A DNA stretch of 64,000 bases, taken from contig JAEMBT020000006.1 in NCBI GenBank assembly GCA_018873245.2, forward strand, positions 3,691,855 through 3,755,854, read 5' to 3'. Origin of the DNA: Archegozetes longisetosus (taxonomy: Eukaryota > Arthropoda > Arachnida > Sarcoptiformes > Trhypochthoniidae). Under the pieces are notes generated by a model. The model saw nothing but the letters and a program-made list of their open reading frames with translations. It was not told the origin of the DNA and did not search any database. The position numbers and the translations under genes are program-made. This document shows positions 48,401 through 58,613 of this stretch, piece by piece. Each line of letters opens with the position of its first letter. The stretch's first letter is position 1.

Positions 48401-50247
48401 AATACTAAGACTAAGACTAAGACAAAGTCAGAAGTTTAGATACAAACATGGTCTTTTAATCCATTAGAAATGATTCATTTTTTGAAGTTTTCAATTATAA
48501 AACCATTTGTAAATCACTAGATAAACAATTGCACTCCTATTGCAATACATTTTAATAGTGAATGTCTTTGCGCTTAGTGTTGTTAGTCTATTGATCATTT
48601 TATGAAACATATTAGATAATAAAAAATTTCTAAATGTTATAATATATGCTATAAAGAGATAACTAGCACAAGTAGTAAGACTAAGACTAAGCAAAAGATA
48701 AGCAAAACGAAATTTTTTGACTATAAGACTAAGACTAAGATAAGCTAAACTAAAATTCTGGCATTAAGACTAAGACTAAGACAAGACAAACTAAAAATCT
48801 CTAAGCTATAAAACACTAGTTGCAAGTCAATTTGCTGTCAATTAAACAAAAAATTAGTTAATGATTTCAAGGTCGAGATTTATATTGAAAGTAACTTTGA
48901 TTTGGATTTAAATATTATGTAAAATCTAGTGAAAAACTCCTAGAATCTGTTAAATCCCAACAAAAATATGTTCTTAAGCAATAGTTATTAAAATGTAAAC
49001 ATTTTTTTTTCGGAATTATGCCGAATTTTTTCGACGTTTTTTTATCATTGTTCTGGTTCTCTGATTAAACTAATTCTAACACCAAATTATACCAACAAAC
49101 TATTTTCTCCTTCAGCTAATCAATTTCTATTTACCATAATATTAGTCTGGTATAAATCAAAGATAAATATCTTTTAGAACTATATGGATATGTTTTGTAT
49201 CATCATTCCAATGTTATTTTATTATTTTATGAATTTTATAAAATATACGCTTTGTAGAAAAAATCAGATAAAGATATATATTCCTCGAATCAAGCTATAT
49301 AGTTGCATTTTAGGTTATTACTCAAAGCTGAACATTTTGGCTCTCATTATAGGTCTTATGTTCATCGAGATACTGAAATCTATGATGTCTCTAAATAGAA
49401 GAAAAATGTAAAATTAAACAAAGTTAGTATCCGAGCAACCAATTTCTCCTATCCCTCAATAAAGATTAAAAGGGAGAGGATTCTTTTACTCAGACAACCT
49501 TGTGACAAAATACGACTTTTGAAAGAATTTGGCGGAATTTTTTGTAGAAAGAGTTGGAAATTTAACTGAATGAACCAAAAATAGTAAAATTAAATGAAAA
49601 TTAGAATTATACAAATATCGTTCATACACTAAAAATTAATTGAATATATAATATCTAAATAGGATTAAATTAAAAATGGAACCTAAAATCATATTTAGTA
49701 AATCGGTACAATACTTTTATTAATTCAATCTGAATAAAAAAAATACTTAAGGAACCTTAAATATCTAATTCGTAAATCAAAATTTCAGGTTATCAAAATG
49801 TTGATTTTGATGGTCTTATTATTCTTGATCTGTTGGGGACCGAGACTCATAATGGAAATTATTATCAAATGTTGCCTTTCGGTGTTCAATAATTTTATTT
49901 ATCTCTTACGCATAATATTCTATTTATCGCCATTCGTTCATTCTTGTCTTAATCCCATTATATACGGATTTATGTCAACCAAATTTCGCCGAAAAATGTT
50001 TGGCTTTTTTGATGGAATTTGTCTTAGGAGGGACAGAGTAGATCTATTAGTCCTTCAGTTCGAGTTCGATGACCGCTCCCATAGGAGGGTGCGCAGAGCA
50101 GTTCCATCAGCCCTTCAGCTCGAGCCTGATGTCCATCCCGATATGAACCACTTAGTTTATCATTGTTTGATGGCTGAGATTTCTGATGAGGATGATGTCT
50201 GCGTTCATGGTTTCAGTACTTCAATGACTTCAGTTACATCAATATAA
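39422..50247 (+). CDS. Class A (rhodopsin-like) peptide-type GPCR
   Basis: Exons 39422-39831, 43763-43886, 45248-45459, 45535-45682 and 49789-50247 give 450 residues, with GT-AG junctions and consistent phases. The first in-frame ATG is 39422. The frame is open back to 39374, just after a possible acceptor (tatatag), and has extra N-glycosylation sequons there, so an upstream exon is possible. Motifs: sequons NNS, NVT and NDT in the N-terminus; GVSGNILV (TM1); SLAVADLLLL (TM2); CKLA at the start of TM3; ERF in place of DRY across the exon 1/2 junction; a Cys in the second outer loop (LNLCKES); FALPS in TM5; a basic third inner loop; CWGPR in TM6; NPIIYGFMS (NPxxY) in TM7. The FPM..RSLCTMSNCKK part of the second inner loop recalls TRH- and neuromedin-type peptide receptors. 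The ligand is unknown. The C-tail contains a tandem duplication. Confidence 0.9.
41025..41441. mobile_element. hAT-like MITE in GPCR intron 1
   Basis: 417 bp. The ends are TAGTGATGTTTTGCTTT and, reverse-complemented, TAGTGATGTTTCGCTTT. A perfect 8-bp duplication ATCGAAAG flanks it (41017-41024 and 41442-41449). The interior is rich in GAAA-type words and has no coding capacity. Its ends resemble those of the larger element at 46417-48818. Confidence 0.8.
41980..43306 (+). mobile_element. Intact DD37E-type mariner nested in the older copy
   Basis: 1327 bp. The ends are ACGGGTGTAGTCTATGAGAT and, reverse-complemented, ACGGGTGTATTCTATGAGAT. TA is duplicated at 41978-41979 and 43307-43308. It carries one uninterrupted transposase gene. 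It sits in intron 1 of the GPCR, in the same orientation as the receptor. Confidence 0.92.
42137..43189 (+). CDS. Mariner-superfamily transposase, uninterrupted
   Basis: 350 residues without a stop or frameshift. An N-terminal helix-turn-helix region comes first (CYQQFKNVLPKSTIYYIMRR). A GGGPKPTIMTP linker equals the GRP motif, and a second helix-turn-helix is VSLRDAARKFNCHYTYIRKT. The catalytic core has LDDESYF (first Asp), KIMIYLAISERG, VFWPDKAPSHYA (second Asp) and NLPQCRPIEDFFGQL (Glu). By eye 37 residues separate the second Asp and the Glu, the DD37E spacing of an IS630-Tc1-mariner subgroup. The C-terminus carries the usual DQLSGRIKRCLLKM and NFRDIRKKIRKCADYG. It moves DNA by cut-and-paste into TA. 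The intact frame and well-matched termini suggest recent, possibly current, activity. Confidence 0.9.
   Translation: MLTAKEATHLALVNCYVKEKSIDPTKAKFNCYQQFKNVLPKSTIYYIMRRYEERGKHEKRHGGGPKPTIMTPLNIRKLSTLFNNNDKVSLRDAARKFNCHYTYIRKTLMKCTNIRYRKKQRSPNYDNENIMMVRRQCRLLLRKFQKKVFVLDDESYFPLSKPQMPGNDKFYTDDIETTPPNVRFKSKRKYEPKIMIYLAISERGHSSIFLKRSKLAIDAKTYSQTCLKKFLLPFLEKYHSDGEYVFWPDKAPSHYARMTIDYLNENKVPFVMKSMNPTNLPQCRPIEDFFGQLGAEVYKHDWKAKNLDQLSGRIKRCLLKMDFKAVQRNFRDIRKKIRKCADYGPYHVVH
44018..44655. mobile_element. Decayed hAT-type MITE in GPCR intron 2
   Basis: The left part, GGATGTCACC ... AAAGCGGGACA then GCAAAGGGGGGAC, resembles the left end of the MITE at 9625. The right part (44555-44655) contains GGGACACGAGG and AACTGTCCCAGCG, ending near GGTGGTACCTG. 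The ends are poorly matched and no target duplication could be fixed. Confidence 0.4.
44901..45137. mobile_element. Palindromic MITE in GPCR intron 2
   Basis: Arms of about 75 bases pair closely. The left has TGCCAAAGATATAATACTTG and GATCGTTTTTATCATATGAT; the right, reverse-complemented, has TGCCAAAGAAATAATACTTG and GATCGTTTTTATCATGTGAT. The centre is GATTTATCATAATCAACGAT. No clear target duplication. Noncoding. Confidence 0.7.
46449..47232. mobile_element. Foldback element with 16-bp minisatellite arms
   Basis: The left arm (46452-46640) is a tandem array of a 16-bp unit close to GCGACAATTCAGCGCT. The right arm (47027-47228) is the same array in reverse. The ends GGTTTCACGTC and GGTAGCACGTC (reverse-complemented) pair. 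GAATAAGA flanks both sides perfectly (46441-46448 and 47233-47240). The unit sequence is unrelated to that of elements A and B, but the design is the same. Open frames in the array are artefacts of the repeat. Confidence 0.85.
47284..48297. mobile_element. Inverted-repeat element with 115-bp arms
   Basis: The left arm (from ACGAGGGAGGGTATCGAAGTG at 47290) is mirrored by the right arm (to about 48297; reverse complement ACGAGGAAGGGTATCGAAGT). Only a few differences occur over about 115 bases, including TAAATCTCAGAATTTGATAA and CTGATTACGAATAT. Both ends adjoin AAGACTAAG-like sequence, so the target duplication cannot be resolved. No coding capacity. Confidence 0.75.
48305..48800 (+). repeat. 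Short-period AAGACT-type repeats
   Basis: Clusters of AAGACTAAGACTAAGACAA recur at 48320-48345, 48365-48380, 48408-48425, 48675-48705, 48725-48745 and 48765-48790, separated by unrelated sequence. They are parts of the 46417-48818 element. Confidence 0.7.
50026..50142 (+). repeat. Tandem duplication in the GPCR C-tail
   Basis: Two diverged copies (50026-50082, 57 bases; 50083-50142, 60 bases) both start AGGAGGG and share CCTTCAG.TCGAG. They keep the reading frame and code for the segment between the end of helix 8 and the acidic tail. Confidence 0.7.
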
Positions 50248-52176
50248 GAATTCAATGAAGTTTAATAATAGTCAGACTTCACTACACCCGTAATGAAGAG
50301 TGGAAGATTCACTCGGTATGAGATATTTTTTTCATTTATGGTAAAAAGGTTAGATTGAAGATTAGGAAAGATGTTATTTATTGTAACGATCCTATATATA
50401 TGGAATGACTATCTTGAGCTTCTTTAATAAGTTTAATCTAAAATTTGATTCGAATTTTAGAATTGATTAATCACATTTTAAGTTATTCATTCAAAACATA
50501 TACATATAATCCATTCTCATTATTATTAAGTAAAATATGATTGTTTTTAATTTGAATATAACTTATTTCGAAAATCTAATTTTATATAATTCACATATTC
50601 AAAAGAATATTCTATAGGTTTGTGATGATATTGAGAATTTTCTGTAATTTTGTGAGTTATTCTATTGATAATTTCAAATAAAATTGGAATTTTGTATAAA
50701 TTTTATACATGAAGTTTGTTTCTCACTGCAAGATTTAACGAAGAAAATTCTTCAAACTCAATCTATTAATAAAACACTTCTAGCTATCATTTGTTTTAAT
50801 AACTTTCTTCAAAATAAACATGTATTATTATAAGAAATTCAATTCATTCAGATAGTAATGGCTGCCGTATTCTCTTATTTTATAGATAGAATAAGTTTAT
50901 AAATTTTTCCAGGAAATCTTTAGCGATTTTGTGGTTATTCAAGGACAGCGTTACCTACCGTTCAGGTTTATCAGAACATTCCAGTTTACAGAACTTTTGT
51001 CCTGTTTTAGAGAGTTCAGTCAACTGGACGTTTATTGATAGAAATTTTTGTTATGTCTCTTTAATACTAACTAGAAAAATATAAATGTATTCTAAAATAA
51101 ATGTCTAAAACATTTTAGGGAGTAGAAACAGTAAATTAGAAGTAAACTCTTAGTACAGAGTGTGCAATGAGTTTTCGCGGGTTCTTATTCAAAATACTTT
51201 TATAAGTATACAAGAGAAGGAACTTGCTTGTTAGTTAATTAGATAAATACCTCCCATGTTTTATAACCAATATAACTTGTGTCTCCAAATTTAATTATAC
51301 AAATAGTTTTAATATTTGAAATTTTATATTACTAATATTTTTGTATCAAAGGTAGTGTTGTCACTTTAAGTCCACCAAAAGGGCCGAAATTAAAAAGTAA
51401 GAGTCCCTCATTTTTGTCAATCAAAATGATATACTGCCTAATAGTCAATTTATATCATTTAAACTTATATACATATTTCATAATAAATTTTGCAGCATTT
51501 AAAATTTGGTTTTTTATTTTTCAATGCAAAATTATAAAATTGATTACATTCTAAGTTGGGATTTACTTTTGAATAATTTTCCGCTTATGGTTTCGAGTGA
51601 TCCGTTTCGATATCTGTTCTTTTTGTTACTGAAAAAATTGTACTTTATGTTTTGTCATTGTGCTTCATTTAGTTTTGACCTTAAATTTAGACTCAAAATA
51701 CTCACTGAATATTCAAAACAAAGTTTATGCAAAGCACAAACGTGTTTTCATTCAAAATTTTGAAAGTTTGATTTTATCAATGAATCATTAGCTTGAAAAA
51801 TATTTTCTAATAAGTATTTTGCGATGAACTGAGGATTATATTACTAATGAATTTGTAATTTGTCATGAGGAAAATCCATATTCTAGTTGAGTTCTCTATG
51901 AATCTTCATCGAGAACAAGAACTACTCTAACCCTAGATATACTAATTTATATTGTCGCGTTAGCTCTAGGAAGTTCTAAATAAAAAATTTAGTAGTTATT
52001 TCAATTGAAGCAGCAAACTTAGAATAAAAATTAATTGAAACGTAAATAAAAGACAAAGAAATCTATTTCTACGATGTTCTAGAGAGTATTCGTTGTAGTA
52101 AAAATTTTTGCAAGAAATTTTAAAATTTATTTTCTTCAATATTCTAGTATAGTTCATATTGAAATTAACTTTAAGG
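50248..52176. other. 3' flank of the GPCR gene
   Basis: No gene is recognised. AATAAA occurs at about 50678 and 50768 and may serve the receptor transcript. The 85-codon frame at 51506-51763 has no recognisable motif. Confidence 0.4.
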
Positions 52177-52184
52177 TCTCTAAA

Positions 52185-52728
52185 TAGGGTGACAAGTCAA
52201 AAGTTTATAAATGAGGGACAAAAAAATTTTGGTTCCCTTATAAAATATTTTTTAAAAGTATTAATTTATTAATAGTGTTAAAAGTTATTAAGATGTTAAA
52301 AGTTTTAATTTTAAAACAAATTTTGTTTACAATCTTTATTTATTATTCAAAAAATTATATTTCTGAGGTTTTGCTGCATATAATAATTCTTTATTGCTTT
52401 TTACGAAATCATAAATTTGGAACATCTCATTGAAAAGTTGAATCGTATGCATATTTCTGCTTTTACTAAACTAATATTCATTCGATTACGTTCATCAGTT
52501 CAAAGATTTTGCATTACACTAAACACTCGTACAACATAATCTTTACAAATCGCATCGGTAACAAAATTGCATTCTTTGCATTAAACGAAAAACATACAGT
52601 GGAAGTTTTTTAAGATAAATCTTAAAACGTGCGATGTTTGCCGTCCCGCAAAAGGTGCATATGGGATGCGGGACACAACTCTTAATTGCGGGAAAATCCC
52701 GCACAATGCGGGACACTTGATCACCCCA
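52185..52728. mobile_element. hAT-type MITE with perfect 8-bp target duplication
   Basis: 544 bp. The ends are TAGGGTGACAAGT and, reverse-complemented, TGGGGTGATCAAGT. GAGGGACAAAAA lies inside the left end and GCGGGACA / TGCGGGAC motifs inside the right. TCTCTAAA flanks it (52177-52184 and 52729-52736). Same family as 9625-10133. Noncoding. Confidence 0.85.
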
Positions 52729-52736
52729 TCTCTAAA

Positions 52737-54535
52737 CCATCGATTAAGTTCGTGTTGATCATTAATTGTATCGAGAACATACATTTTTAAAGCTCGATTT
52801 GATAATTGATTATATCAGACACTTGACAATTTTGATTGAAATAATCTTTCAAACATACTTTTGAAACATGAATTAAACCTAGAAATGTTTTATTTGCTCA
52901 TGACCATATCGTATCATTACAAAGCCTTCATTTATAATTAGCGTTGTCAACTTTTGTTAGGGATATTCGCTGACAAAGGGGAAGAATAAAAAGAAAAATC
53001 GCTCAAATTGCTGGCATTTCTTATTATTTTTTCGGTTTAGACTTTATTAGATATATTGCACTGTATTAGTATTTTAGTTTAAATTATGTAAACAATTATG
53101 TATTGTTTACTTAATCTTAAACTCCTTAATTTGGGAGAGTTATCAGTTGACTTTATTTTGTAAAAGTACACGATTACTTCAGCAAATGGGCATTTTTGTC
53201 CAATTAATGATTTTTGAAAAACTGGATTCGTCAAATTTCTGATTAAAAGTGGATAATTAGAAATCAGGTGTCTGGTCACCTCTGCTATAGCAGTGAAAAT
53301 TTTATGTGAAGTCATAAATCCAAGATTCTATTTGATATACATCTCACTTGTTCTTTATGTTTTTCTGCAAGTTTTGAATGCAAAATTAATTATCAAAATA
53401 CTGTATGACTTTGTGCTATATTTACGCTGTTAGTCTAATTAAATCTCTATTATATCTGATAGAAAAAAATTATTTTCTCTACCTATTGAAATATTACTTA
53501 ATATTATATAAATATCAATGGATAAAACCTTTCAAATTTAACATAAAACTCATCCGAGATTTGGCTTACTACAATGGAGATTCTTCATTATGAAATTGAC
53601 TATTTATGGAAGAAATTAATATTTTCAAAGTCAAATAGGAAGGAAGAAAGTCTTATGTTTCTCATTTCAAATTTGTAAGTACTAGTATATGAAAGTATAA
53701 ATACCGAGTATCTAATAATAGCAATGTGACGCAAATGAATACGAAGGTTGAGTTAAAGTCACAGAATGCTTATTATTATTATTGCAGAAAAAACTAAGTC
53801 ACTGCTATCCACTTAAGGAATTTGAAAGTGTGATAGGTTTTAGTGCCAAAAACCACAAAACCGTTACATATACATATACAGAGTATATGTATATAACCGT
53901 ATGCATATAAACACACAAACTACAATCGATCAACTTATAATTTTGAACTATTTAATTACTATAACAATAATCTACTCATAAATAAATTTAAAAATTTCTG
54001 AGAAATGAGAAAATTTCAACTTGTCTAAAAAACTTGCAATCAAAATAATTTTCCGGTGTTCTGCTTATGATTTTTGACAAAATAATGAAAAACTTTAGCA
54101 AAATTCTTGTTTTCTATAATGATGTTCAACTGTACGATGAATTTGGAAATATGTCACAAATAACTTATGCAATTCTGTAGTTTAAGGCTATTCGTTGACA
54201 TTTTCAGCTTAAGCTTAACAGTAGTCAACACATACTGTTATTAGCCCCAAAAATATTTAAGTAGAAACTCATCCCATATAGCGATCGCATAGTTTTCTCT
54301 CAAGAGAAGCTCTGTTGATAGGCATTAGATCTCATTTAAACTGATAACAACTAACTTTTTAACTCTACTTCTACAACGATAACTATCATGTAAGAATTGA
54401 AAGAATTATAATTTTATTATTCAATAGCAAATAGTTTTAATGTTTAGAATTTTTATTTCAGTTATATGTGAAATTTCTTAAGTTCATTCATCAACTCTAT
54501 TTATTAAGACTAATTTTGAAAGATATTTTCTACAG
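52737..54535. other. Gap upstream of the zinc-finger gene
   Basis: AT-rich. A short ATATAC/GTATAT palindrome lies at 53868-53900. A strong splice acceptor (gatattttctacag, ending at 54535) suggests that an upstream exon of the zinc-finger gene lies somewhere here, but I could not place it. Confidence 0.4.
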
Positions 54536-54543
54536 AAAACATC

Positions 54544-56546
54544 ATGTTATCAAAAGATCAGGACAAATGGTTATTCGACTGTAATGGATGTTACGGAAAA
54601 TTTCCAACTAAAAAAGCATTAGAGGATCATTTGAATCGCCGTCTGTTTGATTGTCCGTTTGGTTGCGATCAGTCTTTCGTGCATAAATACGAACTCGTGC
54701 CTCATGGAAAGACATGTCCAGGAAGAATCAAGAATAGTACTTTTGATAACTATAGGATCTACCACATGATGTAAATATACTTTTATACTTAATGACAAGT
54801 TCTGAAACATTTTGCCCATGAATCTTTAACTTTTAGTGATAACGAAATAATTCTTTTTTTCGTAACTACTCAAACTTAATTTCCTTTAGCATTCCGAAGT
54901 TAACCGAGCTATTGTTAATTTCGTTGCTAGAAGCATTTTCAGATTTATTTTTTTAAAATTGATTCGAAAATTTGATATAATATTATATTTATTCTCATTA
55001 AGTTTGACGTAAAAGAAAGCTTGGGTAGAATTTTTCATTTAGATAGATAGTTTCGTTGACTTAGTGTTAAAAATATATTTCTGCTTCAAAGTCAATTTTG
55101 CACTAATTTTTCAAACTTGAACTACATTTTTGTGTGCTTAACGAAGCTTATAGAAAAAAATTTTAAAAATCATTTTAAAACTGATATTCATCTAAGAAAC
55201 TCGTGAAATTTTATTTTGACGTTTCTCACATCTCTAAAAATTTTTGAAATTCTTCGAGAGTTTTCAATTTATTTTTATATAGAACTTTATGCAACAATGA
55301 CTGTTTTAAAATACATTCTCCTTCTTTAAAAAGTTAATATAAAAATATGAAAAAGAATATTTAAAAACTAAATATGGAACCCTAAGCTTTACCAATAGAG
55401 TTTCGGATCCTCTGAGGATGATTCTTTTTAATCAGAATTAGGGACTTTTTGTATCCAATATTTTCAAATAAATTTATTCATATACTACCTCCTTTGACAG
55501 TTTTCTTAATATAAAACAAAATATATCAAATATTCTTTAACTTCTCATAGCTAGTCTAATGTAAGAGGATTTCGTTTAAAAACATGTTTCTCAAGACAAT
55601 AGAAATATACAATTCTTGAAAATAGATATTTAGATCCTTTAAAAACGTAACTTCCTCTATGAAAAATTCTTAAATGATGGAATTACTAGCAAAGAATATA
55701 AAAACTTAAAAAAAATTAAACACTATTAGTAAACAATTATTCCCATTTTTCTTCCAACAGTGAACTTTACTTGCTTACAGAAACATTTCATAAATGCTTA
55801 ATGACTGTTGGCATAAAAGTTATTTTAAACCTATAAATATGAAACAGTTAGTCAATTATTGATTCTATGATAAATACTCAGAACGTTGTTCCTTCAAAGA
55901 CTCTATTAGCTAAATTAAATCAAAGACGAAACTCATAACTCACATAAATAACTAATAATAAATGACACAAGAAATAGTCATAAGAAATATGTCAATTGAT
56001 AAATAAAGGAAGAAATAGTTGAATTGAAATGAAATAATACACATAAGCTTAGAAGAATGATATCTAATCGTGTATATGTTTATTTTTCGAGTGGATAGTC
56101 CACATCTTCGATTAGAAATTTCACAAATCCTGTTTTATATAAATTCTGAGCTGAACAAAAATCGCCCATTCGCTAAAGTATTTTCAACAAAATAAAAGTA
56201 AAATCGTTGATATATTGCTAAAATTAGCAGGTTTAAAATCAAACAATACATGATACAATTTTCATACAAATAGATGAATTCTAGATAGTAATTTTTAAAA
56301 TATTCCTATAATAACGTCTTTATTGACAATTTGTATCCAGTTCCCAGTTTGGCAAGAGGTAGCCACTATAAGCACAGAAAAAACTTTAATTTATCATAGC
56401 TAACTGATATCATTTACATTTACAGCGATGTGCGCCATAAAGTGAAACCAAGTCAACAGCGTAGCGACGATTTATGGGTCAAATATCCCTATTGGCATGA
56501 GAAAAAATGTCGACACACCGGTGACCACATCATTTTCTACTTATAA
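54544..56546 (+). CDS. Small two-exon zinc-finger protein
   Basis: Exons 54544-54770 and 56426-56546 give 115 residues. The donor is CATGAT|gtaaat, the acceptor is ttacatttacag|CGATG, and the joined codon AT|C keeps the frame to the TAA. Without splicing the frame would stop one codon after the junction. The protein has two zinc-binding units. The first has FDCNGC with a spaced His (EDHL). The second has CPFGCDQSFVHKYELVPH followed by KTC, a C-x3-C-x12-H-x4-C pattern. The second exon adds a basic tail with further His and Cys (WHEKKCRHTGDH), perhaps a third unit. A nucleic-acid-binding role is plausible but not shown. The acceptor just before the ATG implies a 5' exon. AATAAA at 56621-56626 fits as the polyadenylation signal. 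Confidence 0.7.
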
Positions 56547-56620
56547 TTATAATTAACTAAATTAACTGTTGAATAATATTCTGTAATTAAAATTTTGAAT
56601 TCTCAAAAATATATAAATTA

Positions 56621-56626
56621 AATAAA
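56621..56626 (+). promoter_or_regulatory. Candidate polyadenylation signal of the zinc-finger gene
   Basis: AATAAA 75 bases after the stop codon of the two-exon zinc-finger gene. Confidence 0.45.
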
Positions 56627-58605
56627 TACTAATTCAACGAGTAAGTTTGTAGCCTCAATAAAATCAAACTTAGTAGAGGATATAGATCAGGACCTACTAT
56701 TCAAACATAAAAGATTCATGCTTATGATGCTGACAACCTAGTCATGCAATATACAAAAGAAATCGATTATATTAAAAGTTTTTTAAACAAAAAAGACATT
56801 GTTGAGATTCAAGAATGGATCAGAAAATACAACAAAATTCAAAAGAATGTTCAAACTTTTCTCCTTTTGTGACAATACTACGTTTAAGTCTTATCCCTTA
56901 GCTATGTGGATATTTTTCAACATTTCTAAAATGACTGTTCCAGGGAATTTGTGTTACTAGTCTTTAAGTCTTCCAGAACTGTTAGAAGATTATCTATCCT
57001 TTCGATTTTATGTAACTCTAAAGAAGGAATCTTCAGTTATCAGATCTGCTAAGATGATCATTCTATGGAACTGCGACGATCAATCCATCTATTCTATAAT
57101 TTCGAATCTAACCAACTTTCATAGTTTTAGCATAATGTGTCAATACCATTTTTTTGGATAATACCTTATCAGAGTCAATGAATACTCAGATTCAAAGCTA
57201 TATTTCTCCTAGAATAAACTTAAATGATTCGTGACATTAGTAGATTGATTAAAAACGGAGAGAATATCTAACGATTTCACACCAAACCATAATACGAGGA
57301 TCGATTGAACACAGATATCTATAAAGTCATGAAGGTTATACTTCTACTAATAAACACTCTGTTGATTCACGCATCCGTTCAAATAGGTCACTTTCTCTGA
57401 GAACAGAACATTTTTGGAGAAATTTACGTCAGAATTTACTTTCTTTGTAGCAAATTGTCAAAATTCTATTTGTCTCTCGAAGTCATTCCAGCTAACCGAT
57501 GATGCAAGAGAAATTTCGGATGCGAATGGAATCCGTTACTTTTCAGAATTGTTAAAACAATAGCATCTTAAGTGCTACTTCAGCTGCTACTTTTGAAATA
57601 CCTTTCATGGGCTGACCAAAACTTTTGGAATCACTTCTGAGGACTTACATCGTTCATTGCTGTTTTCGATCTTTCAATTTTAACAAATTTTCTATATTTC
57701 TGATGTCTTTGAATTGTTTATAAATTTTATAAACACCTGATGTTGATTTTAAGTAACTTAAAACGTCGTTTTGATTCCATTTTCTTGATTATTTTGAATA
57801 ACGAACAGTTGTTTATCTATTAGGAACTTATAGTAATGTTTTATCTTAAAAAAGATCAAGTCCAAATTTCTGAAATATTTAAATATTTATAACTATTTAA
57901 TGCCAGTAATATACTTTTGCCTTTTCTGAATTTAAGTTAGATTAATTTTTCAAATATAATTATAATTAGATTCCAATAATTTGTTTATATTCTGATACTC
58001 AAGTGTCCCTTTAAAAATGTTTACACTTAGCCTATGTAGTTTTGGTACTACAATCCTATGCTTAAAGTTTTCCATTAATTGCATTACTTTCTGAGGTTTA
58101 TTTGAATATATCAGCAACAATTTTCTGGCTATTCTAAATATATTTATTTTTGAATTATCAATAATTTCTCAACGATAAAATTGCTTGCCTTTAAGATAAG
58201 ATTTTCATATTTTAGCTTGAATTGTTAATTAATTCGATTTAAAAGCAATTTGAAACTAATAGATTTTTTCCAGTAATCGAGAAATATTGCTTTTTGTTTA
58301 TTTAATCAAGTTTAACATTATTTAGTTTATTCATCTCATTTTATTATTAATCGAAAATTACTGATAAAAGATCAGCAAAGATTTCCGAGACCAGAGAAAT
58401 ACGATTTGAAATCCTGAACTTTGAAACACTAGTATCAATTTCTTCGGGCACTAGTTCAACAAAACTTGGATAACATTTTCTAATTAAAACTTTGTTTCTC
58501 TAATGATACGTCAGTTCACATTATAACAAGCTTGACGGCTTATTGAAAAATCATTAGTCATTTACATCTATTCACGAATCAGTGGTAGTAACATTTTTGA
58601 AGAGA
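56627..58605. other. Gap without recognised gene
   Basis: No open frame of note and no clear repeat. The segment 56640-57660 is less AT-biased than its surroundings and could be an old repeat or pseudogene, but I recognise nothing in it. Confidence 0.35.
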
Positions 58606-58613
58606 TAGAAAAA

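Larger units (their letters stand above)
46417..48818. mobile_element. 2.4-kb hAT-like element that hosts two further insertions
   Basis: The left end TAGTGATGTATAGCTTA and the reverse-complemented right end TAGTGTTTTATAGCTTA pair. A perfect 8-bp duplication GTTGCAAG flanks the whole block (46409-46416 and 48819-48826). Its own sequence is largely the short repeat AAGACTAAGACT and variants (AAGACAA, AAGATAAGC) at both sides. Two inverted-repeat elements (46449-47232 and about 47284-48297) sit in it. It has no transposase. It lies in intron 4 of the GPCR. Confidence 0.75.
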
